Shown in pieces: positions 1-13,154 of a stretch of 64,000 nucleotides of DNA. Source of the stretch: Termitomyces sp. T153 (Eukaryota; Basidiomycota; Agaricomycetes; Agaricales; Lyophyllaceae); NCBI GenBank assembly GCA_018296165.2, contig JACKQL020000008.1, positions 248,001 through 312,000 on the forward strand, in the 5' to 3' direction. The translations under genes and the position numbers were made by a program. Under the pieces are notes generated by a model. That model saw nothing but the letters and a program-made list of their open reading frames with translations. It was not told the DNA's origin and ran no database searches. Position 1 is the first letter of the stretch, and the number at the start of each line of letters is the position of its first letter.

Positions 1-392
1 GGAGCTAAAGTCGGCTGCGGAGAACGACGACCAGTGCTGCTGTTCCTACGAGGCGTTCCTGTTTTCGAGGACGGTATCTGTGGAGGCAATGAATCTTCCC
101 GTTGAAGGCTGCTCGGAGTCGCAGTCGAAGGTACATCGTCGGCGCCTACGGAACGTGGCGCGATATTCATTTCGCAATTTGCAACTCCTGCAGTGGGTTC
201 TGTCTGCTCTTCCTGCCGATACAAATAGATATCCTGCACTTCCTCTTCGTCGCCGAGCGAAACCGCGTCTTCAGTATCGTCGTTGTCGCCCGCAGCAAGG
301 CGAGCATCAGTGGCACCATTTTCTTTGGCGTCCTGATTTTTGCTTTCTTCATCTTCTGCACCCCAATCCAAAACGTCATTCTCTTCCTCCAT
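1..392 (-). CDS. N-terminal part of an acidic protein, truncated by the left window edge
   Basis: An ATG (complement of 390-392) opens a frame that stays open for 130 codons to the window edge. The protein starts MEEENDVLDWGAEDEE and is very rich in Glu and Asp for about 60 residues. It then becomes Ser/Thr/Pro/Arg-rich with a basic stretch (TPRRNSSTGRRS), as in a disordered tail or linker. No catalytic domain is visible in this fragment. An acidic start with a DWG motif is seen in several RNA-associated proteins, but that is too weak to name a family. The gene diverges from the UNC-50 homologue, with 247 bp between the two start codons. The frame and start are well supported; function is unknown. 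Confidence 0.6.
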   Translation of the reverse strand, partial: MEEENDVLDWGAEDEESKNQDAKENGATDARLAAGDNDDTEDAVSLGDEEEVQDIYLYRQEEQTEPTAGVANCEMNIAPRSVGADDVPSTATPSSLQREDSLPPQIPSSKTGTPRRNSSTGRRSPQPTLA

Positions 393-639
393 GGTGGTTA
401 TCGTCGAGAGAAAAAGATGAAAGGAAGTATAAGAACAGAAAGACTCTTTGTGGGAAGTTTGACGCTATTTCAATTTAAGCTCCGCTTAAAACCACTCCAT
501 TCAACCGAATCGACCGTGACTGACGACATGCTTGACGTGCTGTACACCGTCGCCTGCGTGTTCTCTGACACTTTTTCAACGAATCTACTCTTTATCTAAA
601 CTGGCTCTGCTCCGACGCCAGAGATCTGCTTACGAGACG
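393..639. promoter_or_regulatory. Divergent intergenic region between the acidic-protein gene and the UNC-50 gene
   Basis: These 247 bp separate two start codons pointing away from each other, so they must contain the 5' leaders and promoters of both. No convincing TATA box or named element was recognised. Confidence 0.4.
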
Positions 640-1774
640 ATGGTTCTCCCTACAAGCGCTTCTGAAGATGGAAACATCCACCGCAACTCAAGTAGCCTGA
701 CCCAACGTATTCCTGTCGTCTTCAGGCGGCTGCATCGCTTTCACCAGATGGTAAGAAATATCTGTCATTTGCATGCTCTATATCTGAAAGAGTGTGAAGG
801 ATTTCGAGCTCGCAGGCTGGCAGCTCACATATCTTTGCCTAGCACCCCGGAGAGTGTGAGTGTGAGCTTTGCCGGGCTGTACCTTACGAACATAAATTGA
901 CTATGAACATAGCTATCGGAACGTTTACTTCCATAAACGTTAGTCGCCTGTTTTCATGCCTATGCAAAACTTGATTTCGCTGTAGAAACCAAAAATACTT
1001 GGGCGCGAGACGACCCCGCTATTCTTGTCTTAATATCTGCATGTCTTTGTGGTGGGTCAACTTCCCCCGAGTCATGATATTTTTCTTGAGATTTTTCAAA
1101 GTCGCTGCCGTTGCATGGGCGGTTGTGTATTCATACAACATCTTTGACACCCTCAAGCTTGCCTTCCTTATGATACTGCGAGATTATCTCTTCTCTGGTT
1201 TCATAATTGCCACCATTCTATGGTAAGCCATAATCATCGAGATGTGTTTCGAAAGTTACCTGGCGCCCTTAGGTTGGTTTCGAACCGTATGTTACTCTCT
1301 CCGCCGTCACATACGACACCCGCCGATTCCCAGGTTGAGTGGGCATACGCGTTCGATGTCCACACAAATGCGTTCTTTCCTTTATACCTCGCTCTTTATC
1401 TTGCACAGCTCTTTTTGCTCCCCATAATACTTAAGGATAACTGGGTTTGCCTTTGGGTCGGAAATACCCTCTATCTTGCTGCGTAAGTATTATCGTGTCC
1501 ATTGCTTGTTTCGTCGTAGCGTGATTATTGATCATGTCTGGTTTGCAGATTCGCTCAGTATACATACGGAGTTTATCTCGGCCTAAATGGTATGATTCTG
1601 TTTGCGCTGGAATACCGCTTATCCCTTGACCTGACACAAATCTCAGCTTTGCCATTCCTCATTCGCTCAGAGTTGCTTCTGTCTCCTCTTCTTCCATTAT
1701 TTACCGCCTACATAATATCTCTTCTCGGCTTTAATGTCGCGAAAGGCGTGCTCGATGTATACTTCGGCTCATAG
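640..1774 (+). CDS. GMH1: UNC-50/GMH1 family Golgi membrane protein
   Basis: Eight exons join in frame to 252 residues, close to the roughly 260 of animal UNC-50. Exons are 640-750, 800-855, 913-938, 986-1051, 1102-1222, 1273-1482, 1549-1589 and 1647-1774. Family landmarks appear in order: RRLHRFHQM and DFELAGWQLTYL near the N-terminus, RVYRNVYFHKQTKNTWARDD, then VEWAYAFDVHTNAFFP and VGNTLYLAA, and finally ALPFL followed by a hydrophobic C-terminal third. About five membrane segments are evident. UNC-50 proteins are multi-pass Golgi/ER proteins that interact with Arf guanine-nucleotide exchange factors in yeast (Gmh1 with Gea1/2) and affect receptor trafficking in animals. Exon 3 is only 26 nt. 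Every junction restores the family motif, so the model is reliable. Confidence 0.93.
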
Positions 1775-2385
1775 TCGCACAAAATAGACATCATATCTTC
1801 AGGACGACTCTTTTAAATCCTACTATCAATGACCAGCGCCCTGAACAATCTCTTCCACTCTACTGCAGGCTCTTCCGTTTTTGACTGACATACCGATATA
1901 ACAGTGTATCCTGTAACAGCATACATGGATGTGCCCACTACTGCTACTGCTTCATGGCTTGAAGTATCGTCCTTCGTATTGATTTCAGCAGACGGGTGGT
2001 GTACATAGCATGAGTCAACCAGCGCAGCTTTAAGCTTCGTATGTTGCAGATACCGACACACTTATGACACCAAGTCATGTATTTATGGTCCATATACTGC
2101 AGCTTTACCGAATCGGACCACTGTAGAAATGAGAACTCGGTGTAATTACGCCCACAATTAGTGTCTACAATTTTATATTTCCTTCATTGTAGTAGTCTGC
2201 TAGATCTGCGCCAAATTCAAGGCCAATAAAACAAACGGATTGAGAACATCTTTGATCTTCTCAATTGTCACGTTTCGCGACGGACTCGCTTGTTAGCGCT
2301 TGTTCTTGTCTTCCTCTCTCATCTCTCATTGTCTCTTCTACCCGTCGTCGCCACACTCCATATCCCAATCCGAGTAGAAGCAACC
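1775..2385. other. Intergenic; includes the calcineurin 5' leader
   Basis: No conserved coding sequence was recognised. A short antisense reading frame at 1813-2061 has no family resemblance. The stretch just before the calcineurin ATG (2290-2385) is open in frame but has no in-frame ATG, and it is pyrimidine-rich as expected for a 5' leader. Confidence 0.5.
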
Positions 2386-4898
<2,513 letters not shown>

Positions 4899-5721
4899 TC
4901 CTCGCTGTTTATAATGGGATACAAGTTGTAATTGCATTTCTCTCAAATTCGTTCTGGAATTACCTATAATTCTTCATTCCTCGGTTCTGTGTCTTCGAAT
5001 ATGCTGCGGATGCTCTTTGGTCTTACTCGAATTCTCTACCAAGTGCACCGCCGGATTGCGTTCATTAGCTACCTTATCGACCTTGTCTCTGCTTTCTCCT
5101 CCTTATTATTTCAGTGTACATAAATTCAATTTATTAGTCACCCAACGGATCTAAAAGTGCAGCGAGGTCAGTCAATTGGCTGGCCATCGGGAGTAGTAGA
5201 TCACCACAGGGCTAAGAGGATACTTGAGAGTTCTGTTTCGATGTGCGCCAAAAGAGTTATGCAAATTGGATGTACGGCTAAAACAAGGGAGGTCTGCCTT
5301 GTAGAGATACATATCTTCGCATTCGTGAACCGGTGATGGCCGTGATTGCAATCGCGAGGTAATCCTGAGCAATCCTGAGTGGACCAAATCGATTTCCTTT
5401 TCTCAAATTCTTTTTCAATTGGTCATTCTAAGCCGAGCAAGGGTAGTGTCAAAGGGAAACGTTGGTATGTTGACACTTCATCTAGTTCCTCAAAGAGGTA
5501 CATATTTCGGATAAAACATATACGTAACGTCATTATTTCCAAGTACTCACGATTGGTCTCCTGGATCTCTTACTCTCACACTCATCTCCTCTTGCATCTT
5601 TTCCACCTCTACTCACGATTGGTCTCTTGGATCTTTTACTCTCACACTCATCTCCTCCTGCACCCTCCAACGGTTTCACACGCAGCACGCTGGTAATACA
5701 ATCATTGCCTTTTGCTGGCCT
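4899..5721. other. Intergenic between calcineurin and the PcaB-type lyase
   Basis: No gene recognised. It contains the calcineurin 3' region and a two-copy 66-bp tandem repeat in a pyrimidine-rich stretch, described separately. Confidence 0.5.
5544..5667. repeat. Two-copy tandem repeat, 66-bp period, CT-rich
   Basis: The unit beginning tactcacgattggtctc at 5544 recurs at 5610 with only a few substitutions. Both copies contain the run tactctcacactcatctcc. The repeat lies about 55 bp upstream of the lyase start codon, so it is probably in that gene's promoter or leader. Confidence 0.85.
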
Positions 5722-7138
5722 ATGTCCACAGTAACAGATTATAACGTGTTCCGAGGCATCTTCTCCTCGTCATCGTCGTCAGCCATCTGGTCGGACAAGA
5801 CTCGCACGTTCTATTACCTCCAATTTGAATCTGCTCTTGCTACAGTACAAGGACGTTTTGGGATCATCCCGCATATGGCAGCTAGTGAGATTACGAAAAA
5901 ATGTAACGTTGACTTGATTGACATGGAAGAGCTGGAGAGGGAGACCCGTAAAATTGGGTATCCCGTGTTACCAGTCGTAAAACAGCTTGTTCGAATGGTG
6001 AACGAAGTTGAACCCGGTTTGGGAGAATGGGTTCATTGGGGAGCAACCACACAGGTACACAATTGTCTATAGAGAAGTCACTTAAGCTATAACTCAAGAT
6101 CGTCAGGATGTGACAGACACTGCGACAATTCTCCAGCTACGTGACACGTGTGATCTAGTGTCCAAGTCTCTGAAGAATATAACTTGCATTCTTCGGGAAT
6201 TCGCGCGCACACACGCGTCTACTCCAATGGCAGCCAGATCTAATTTGCAGCAGGCCGTACCTATTTCCTTCGGTTTTAAACTAGCACGTTTACTCGCTAC
6301 ATTTGAGCGCCACCAAATCAGACTTGCTGAGATTCTTCCGCGCCTTCTAGTGGTAGAATTTGGTGGAGCAGCTGGGACTCTCGCGACCATTTCGAATACA
6401 GGTGTTGCCTTACAAGTTCAGGAAGAACTTGCCAAAGAGCTGGGTTTGAGTGCTCCAGAGATAGCATGGCATACAGAACGAGACCGGATTACGGAAATTG
6501 GCTCCTTCTTCGCGATGGTGGCTGGAACGTGCGCTAAGTTTGCGCTCGATGTGAAATTGCTCATGCAAACAGAAGTTGGAGAAGTTTCTGAGCCTTACTA
6601 TGCCCATCGTGGATCAAGTAGCACGATGCCTCAAAAAAGAAACCCGATTTCGAGCGTATATATCACAGCAATGGCTAGCACAGTGAAGCAATTGGGCGCC
6701 GCTCTATTTGACGCAATGGTTGAGGACCACGAACGAAGTACTGGGCCTTGGGAAATTGAGTGGATTGTACTACCCCAAATATGTACAATGACCCACGCGA
6801 TTTTGACGCACACACACGAGATTCTGGATGGACTCGAGGTTCGCCCTGAAGCAATGAGAAAGAATTTGGATATAACCAAAGGAGCCATTGCAAGTGAGGC
6901 AGTCATGATGCAGTTGGGAAGATTATTTGGGAGGCAGGTCGCTCATGATCTCATCTATGACCTCTGCCAGAAAGCAGCCCGAGAAGACAGGCCGCTGGTG
7001 GATCTGCTCTCCGGAAATGAGAATGTCTTGAATGCTGGGGTAACTAGGAAGGAACTAGAATTATGGTGCAATCCTGCTAATTACATGGGGTTGAGCAAGG
7101 AAATGACCCTCCGAGTGACAGACCCCGCTCGTCCGTAG
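5722..7138 (+). CDS. Class-II fumarase/aspartase superfamily lyase, PcaB (3-carboxy-cis,cis-muconate cycloisomerase)-like
   Basis: Two exons (5722-6054 and 6107-7138) give 454 residues, the usual length for this superfamily. The signature loop GSSSTMPQKRNP is intact, preceded by the WGATTQDVTDTA substrate block and followed by EWIVLPQ, LDGLEVRPEAMRKNLD and GAIASEAVMM. These latter blocks resemble bacterial PcaB more than adenylosuccinate lyase, which has a different signature loop. PcaB acts in the protocatechuate branch of the beta-ketoadipate pathway. Fungi usually use an unrelated beta-propeller enzyme for that step, so the substrate here is uncertain; another argininosuccinate- or adenylosuccinate-like substrate is possible. 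No targeting signal is obvious, so it is probably cytosolic. The start codon is the first ATG; the preceding DNA is repeat-rich and non-coding. Confidence 0.88.
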
Positions 7139-9987
7139 AAGGGTAAAGACTCTTCCTCAGAGTGTACACATAACTATACTTGCATGATGGAGGTGAAAGT
7201 GGAAGAGCTCTGAGAACGACGGAACTGGAACCTAGTATGTCATTTCATCAAACTAATGAGTGAACAGCTAAGCGCTCTACGTGGAAATCCGAGCTCTGAT
7301 TCAGTGGAAATGAACAGTCGAGGTTTTTCCGAAAGCGACGGTGAACCCAGGTTGAAGATTATAATGAATTCTAGACGAAAGGAAAATGTCAAAGTTAATG
7401 TTGCTGGGTTGCTTGGCTATAGCTAGAAATGCAACAAATAAAAGATCCCTCATACCAGTATCTCCGAATTTTGAACTGCTGTCTTTTACATTAGTTTTTA
7501 AAGGTATCGCTGGGTAATATACGCCTGCAGCCCGTCGTCGCGAACTTGGGCGACACAGATCCTCGCATCACCTCAAGTACTATAAGCACTCGTCTCTCCT
7601 GGTTTTCACTTATGGTCAACAATCTGAACCTGCGAACAATGGACCTCTCACATCACGCGCACGATTCACTACTATGCTTATGTATGCTACTTCAAGTCAT
7701 GCCAACCCTCACCCCGATGAAGTCGGCAATATATACCGGATACACTCTACGTAGATGCTTTGATATGAGATTTCGTTTCTACATATTACCCCTGACTTTA
7801 GAGGTGAGGTGAGTGGTGTTTATTGATTATCCGTTGTGCTAAGATAAGGGACAGCGGAGGCCTAGCTAGGAGGAAACCAACTTGACATCCAGGTTTTGCT
7901 GGAGTTTCGCCGGGAAAAAGTAGGAGAAAATACCAGACTAAGTCCATAGAAATCTTCGACCCCTTCCAAGTTACTGGCGAGAGGCCACGAGAGAACGCTG
8001 ATCAGACTAGGTACATAAGTCAAGCGTGCAAGTTCTATCCGCGCCACTATCATTACCCTTCTTGAACGGCCTTGAATACATTTCGGTACCTTCAAAACAG
8101 CCATGTGATTCAGACTTTCGAAAAAATGAAAATCAGACCGCCAAGTTAGGTACATCTAGCCCGTACTGCCTCTCATGGCGGTAGTTTCCTTGAATCATCG
8201 ATGACCTTTTTAGCGCGTGAACTTGATGTGATTAAATCAAGGCTAGCCCCCATCTAGGTAGAACGTTTTCATCCGACTACGGACAAGGGATATGAATCAC
8301 CATACGATTGTGAATACAATTATTGATTTTTCAATTGAGGCAGCCTTCCTCCGCTTTATTCAGAGGATTCAGGACTCCATTGTCGCACGTTATCCGTTCG
8401 AACATGTTTCCGAACTATGTATTCATCGAGCGCTAATGGACTCAAAAACATAATTTCATCATTGAGACATCTGTCCCGATCTGATGAGAAATATATCTTA
8501 TGAGACATATGCACCTGGCCTTGTTTATCTAGTGCCCTGCCATGTCATCGCACGATGAATTTCATACCTCCGCTCTATCTACCTGGCATTGACCACGCGC
8601 AACACTATGAAAAGTAGCTTGAGTCTCCTGACCCCGATGTCACGGTAAAGTATAGGGTGTCGTCGACTCATGACCATACTCCTCTGGCAAACTTCGCAAA
8701 ACATACCTTTGACTCAAGCCTTTCTTCGGCATGCTATATTACTTGTGTATACACATGTCTCAGTTGACATCAGGCATTCCTATGTAAATGAAAGTTCGAT
8801 TCCGCCAGATGGAATCTGCACCTTGATGTCCAGAGAAGTCCTACGAGCCAGGCTGCAGCCATTCACCGTGGCTTATCTCTACTAGTGAAACGACCGCTTT
8901 GTGCAACTCCTTTATTTAACTTCACTCTGCCATGTGCTCGATTTTCCGTCCGCTCGTCTGGTGATACAATCGCGTTCTGTAAATAAATAACCATATTGCT
9001 GACAATGTGCTTGTCGATTAGGTTGGTCTACTCAATCTCTGTAAACACGAGTGCTGAAATAAACATCACATGGTACACTTTTCATTGTTAGCTATGGTGC
9101 TGCTGTCAAATGCCTTGTGATGGGGGAAGTGCAACCCTTTCCCTGGGAATAAGACACCTTTCCCGCTGCGCCTCACACCGCCACTCCGAAGTCTACGGAT
9201 GAGAGTAGAGACCAACCTTCAAGCTTGCAAGTCTTGTCCTCATGGAGATTTCTACTCTCATTTTCACAGGAAACAAGGTAAGCTTCAACTTCGTGAGGTC
9301 GGAGAGCAATATTCGCCTAAGATGAAAAGTTCTGATGCGAAGCAGATAACCTTGGAGGATTATTCTTCACCTTCACACATATACTTATCGTTTCCTCACC
9401 GACTCCGCACCTTCCTCAAGCAGACGAGAGTCGGATGCTTGCGAAGCAGCCTTGTCGCTGAACAGAAAGGCGATAGCTTAAGCGTTGAAAATTCGAACAG
9501 GTGATTAGCTAGCAATATCTCAAAGCCTACAGATTCTAAGATTGTCTGATAACAACTGATTTGGCACTAATCTTTTGCTCCAGATCTAAACAAAAGGATC
9601 AAAAACCATGCTGCCAGAAGCTGCGATGTTCTCCGTATGTATGATCTTCTGTCGACGTTGCGACGACCCGAAGAGTAGGTCAATCCGGCCGAGACAGACC
9701 GTATGGGTATATATGTATCACATTTCCACCCTATTAAGGTCCGTTCAAATGAAGCCAAGAAAGTCCGGACACACGCAGCATGGTGTGGGTGGTGGGCTCA
9801 ACCGGAAATCTTCCCGTATTGGGTAGCATGATATGGAGGAGCGGTTATGACCAGCCATCGGTATTTCTTCTCCGGAGTGGAAGAGGAAGCCAGGGTTTCG
9901 GAGCTCTTTTGTTGTTCTGGCTAGACGAAAGGCCGACTCTACGAATTTTTGCAAGCCTGGAAAAATGCGACGTTAGAATCGAGTAGC
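7139..9987. other. Long gene-poor intergenic region
   Basis: About 2.8 kb with stop codons in all frames. No splice-joined reading gave a recognisable protein. A short antisense frame at 7862-8155 has leucine-rich spacing faintly like F-box/LRR proteins but cannot be extended. The last few hundred bases include the MRS2 3' region. Confidence 0.5.
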
Positions 9988-11764
9988 TCAAGACGAAGGA
10001 GGATCATACTTTCTCAACCCCACTGACGCTACAAGCAGTGCCAGCGCTGCAGACACTGCAGACATGAAATAGAATGCATACGCGTGGTCTTCAAAATGGC
10101 TTGTCAACTTGAAAAAAAAAAAGTTCAGCGACGCCGTATGGAAATTGAAAATGAGTTTACATTCATTCCGAAGAGTCCGCCGATCAATGCACCTGTACCC
10201 ACACCCATAGTAACAATAGACACCTAGACAATCTCGATCAAGCATCTTATGGGAGCAGTGATATCGTACCTGTAAGTCGAGCGCAAGCAGAGCATTACGA
10301 TTAGAATCTAGTATTAGTTCCACTATTTCTTGGGTAGATTGTACATTGCTCTGGGCGACATTAGCAGAATCTTCGGATAGTTATGGAAAACGTACTTGAA
10401 TATTCTCCGCTTCGTTTACTATTTCCTCCACTTGCTTTGTGAAGGACTCTAACAAGACTTCTAGTTCCTCGTGATCTTGAAATTCACGAATGGTTCCCCT
10501 TTTCTTGTCACTCAGGTACATGGCATTCATATCATCATCTAGATGGTCATTTGTCAAAAATGTGTGCGATGACTGACGTGATGAGTGCGTTACCTTGGCG
10601 TAAGACTTCCTCTAAAGCCTCCTCGACCTGTCGGCCGATTAGCGTCTGTTATCCAGATCTATAACACAAGCGGACGCACCAAGCTGGCTCTATTCTGGAA
10701 ACTGGTCAGTCGCCTGGAGTAATGGAGCAAGCGTTTGAACCGATCGTGATCGATGTTATCGTCTAATTCCGCCAGCAGACCACCGACTAGGTTGCGAATG
10801 AAGACCATCTCCGCCTCAAGAGCACTTAGGACAGATAGGAGAATGGATTCCAGAGCTCTGGAAGAAATGTTAACGTTATATGTAAGTCAAACCCAAAGAA
10901 AGAATACCTAAACTCGTAAGGAGATCCAGAACCTTTAGACTTCAGGTTGTGCTGTTTGTGGAAGGATGAGAATATAGCCAAATGAGGAAAACAGTGAGAC
11001 GCTGACCTCTAAATGATAGAGGAATACAGAATGAAGCCGTGAATTGGCGGAGCCATAGGTATCGAAGAGAATGACAGCATCAGACTTGACAAGAGCTCTA
11101 ATATGAAGGATGTTAATCTACACCTATCGAGGTCAGTAGTTGGCAATTTGAGTGCTTAGAGACGTACCAGTATAGCTTCCTTTCGTACAAGTATAGTTGG
11201 GACGAGATTTGGGACTCGTGAGTCGATTTTGCGCAGATCACGAGGCTTGCCAAGTGAGTGTGAGCCAGGGTCAGGATGGAAGATGAGAGGATCTTCCTCA
11301 CATTCAGACCATGTTCGGAGCTAAGATCGGCTTTTTTAAATTGACCTGAAATTGTCTTGACATTGCCTGGGGAGGGGTTTTATTGATACGTTACCATGAG
11401 CAAGTCAAACTGACCTCCAGCATCCAAGATAGTACCTATAAGAGAAAATTGAGCTCCGAAGAAGGGTGTTGTTACTGAATCACCCACAGCGCAGCATGAG
11501 GTCCGTTGGCTGGCGGCCTTTCATAACTTTCTCAAGTATTGCAGCCTTGGTTGCTTCATCCTGCAGTTGGTCAATAGGCTGGTGCTCGTCAGGACGTTTT
11601 TTCGGAGTCCAAGAAATAGCCCGGTACAGCGATTGGCTTGCCCTTGATCTATTCCTTGTCCCTAATGGGAGACATGTGGCCTTCGGTTGGTAGAGCATCG
11701 TATAACATCGTTGACCGATAGGATAGCGCCGGTTCGGGGCGGCAACCTTGCGAAATGCTCGCAT
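9988..11764 (-). CDS. MRS2: Mitochondrial inner-membrane Mg2+ channel, MRS2/CorA family
   Basis: Twelve exons on the complement join in frame to about 404 residues. The N-terminus (MRAFRKVAAPNRRYPIG) is basic and free of acidic residues, like a mitochondrial presequence. An in-frame ATG at 11809 would add 15 residues. Conserved blocks follow: KAAILEKVMKGRQPTDLMLR, TILDAGGNV, PRDLRKIDSR, VPTILVRKEAIL, HIRALVKSDAVILFD, RALESILLSVLSALE, NLVGGLLAELDD and NRNALLALDLQVSI. The invariant pore motif GMN comes after GALIGGLF, and a second membrane helix (FYFMSAVSAALALLVASVG) ends the protein, the two-helix CorA topology. The last intron falls exactly after the GMN codons. This family brings Mg2+ into the mitochondrial matrix; LPE10/MFM1 is the close paralogue, and which subgroup applies cannot be decided here. 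Confidence 0.93.
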
Positions 11765-11809
11765 TACATGACTGAAAACTGTAGCACAGAATCCCGTATG
11801 CATGCGCAA

Positions 11810-12375
11810 GATGGAAGCCCTTGAGAAGTATCGAGAAGCGCAGAACTTGTTGAAATTCTAAATTGAGCGGCAAGCGCGTGACTCACATGACCGTAACGCA
11901 TCACTCCGTTATGGCAACGTGACCTTTCCTCATCCGGAAAAAAACATGTCCATATCGATCCTGTTTTTAATTTTCCATATCGATCCTGTTTGTAACTTCA
12001 CTTTTAGCGTGTTAATTTGGGCTTAGCCAGGTTCAGCCGCGGACGGCTGTGTGTTCCCCCATCTTTTGCCCAAACTTCTTTTGATCGAATGTAAATCTGC
12101 TCCGATTTGTTCACCCTTCACCCTTCCAAAGTTTTTATGTACACGAGGTTTCCCCTGTTCGGACCTGGAACGTTGCCACAACGCAGTCATAGTCTGATCG
12201 GACATACCCGTTTCTGACTACCAGATGCAATGGCAAGATCTGGCATCTTTTCTCGGCAATGCTCGTCACAGACATTTATTAATATTCAGCTTCTGTCGGG
12301 CTCTTCTCCTCTATCTTTCCTGACTTATAACATGCACTAGGCCTATTCCCTTCTCCTCCTCCTCTTCCTGCCACC
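11810..12375. other. Intergenic between MRS2 and the unassigned 191-residue protein gene
   Basis: Divergent promoter region. It contains a short direct repeat (ccatatcgatcctgttt near 11950 and again near 11976). The last 60 bases before the downstream ATG are CT-rich. No coding sequence seen. Confidence 0.5.
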
Positions 12376-13154
12376 ATGTCCGAAACTCGAAGACTCCTGG
12401 AAGCAGCCACTGCTCTCTCATATATCCTTCGCGAGGGCGGAGTTCCCCATGCGTTCTACGGCAATCTCCTGACTGCAGTTCTATCTAATGCTCCTCAGGC
12501 TCACGCAAGTTATCATCGTTTGGGTAGAGTTCATATCCTTACTCTTGTTCTCCAGGAGATCTTCTGCATAGTCGAGTATGGCCATACGCACCCTTTCCGG
12601 CGGGTTCGTGACGCACTTGCAGACAACACTGACTTTACGACGATAAATTCGCCATGGACTAACAGGTTGGCGAGTTCTCAGATTATCGGTCTCCTTAACC
12701 TTATACATGTCTAGACTCCACGCCACATATCGTCGCCTAATCCCGTCTATCGACGTAAGCAATTCTTCATGGCCTGTAATTTTCGATGTCATCGCTTTTG
12801 CTCATAGATCGAGATACTGGCGGCTGGAGAGTCAGGGCCTCGCCATCTCGATAACATGACTGTGATGAAGCTTCAAGGTGTTCCTTTCCTTGCGATCTCA
12901 GAATTCATTCGAGCAAAGCTGAAGACTTGGATAATGTACGATTTGCATTTGTCCGTGTTATGATGGATCTCAATTCCCTTCCTAGTCGTGGTTCGGAAGG
13001 TGATGCTCAAGATATAACTTATGTACTTTCTCGCTACTGGAACAGGGTCGACATCAATCGAATACCTGAACAAGACATGGGTGTATTTGTTGCTGGTAAC
13101 TCGGCTGTGGCGCCCGCGTGGACGGCAATCAGGAGAAAATACGGGATGCATTAA
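12376..13154 (+). CDS. Conserved fungal protein of unknown function, 191 residues
   Basis: Five exons (12376-12504, 12556-12665, 12715-12754, 12808-12935, 12986-13154) join in frame. The protein begins MSETRRLLEAATALSYILR and continues GGVPHAFYGNLLTAVL, EIFCIVE, HPFRRVRDALAD, SPWTNRLHATYRRLIPSIDI, GVPFLAISEFIRAKLKTW, DAQDITYVLSRYWNRVDINRIPEQ and a final IRRKYGMH. I recognise this order from uncharacterised basidiomycete proteins. The early G-N-L-L-T and later hydrophobic/acid strand could be a degenerate nucleotidyltransferase-like fold, but this is only a guess. The first intron must use a GC donor (GCAAGT at 12505) to hold the frame. No signal peptide or membrane segment; probably soluble and cytosolic. 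Confidence 0.75.

Noticed and set aside
102..599. 165-codon plus-strand frame at the left end
   Set aside because: It lies antisense to the acidic-protein exon and across the divergent promoter, with no family resemblance.
1813..2061. Small minus-strand frame between UNC-50 and calcineurin
   Set aside because: No motif, no splice extension and no supporting context.
2290..2385. N-terminal extension of calcineurin A
   Set aside because: The extra frame lacks an ATG and resembles a hydrophobic leader by chance; calcineurin is cytosolic and starts at 2386.
7862..8155. 97-codon minus-strand frame with leucine-rich spacing
   Set aside because: Faint F-box/LRR flavour only; upstream sequence is non-coding and no second motif supports it.
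9199..9504. 101-codon plus-strand frame in the gene-poor region
   Set aside because: No family features; flanks lack splice-supported extension.
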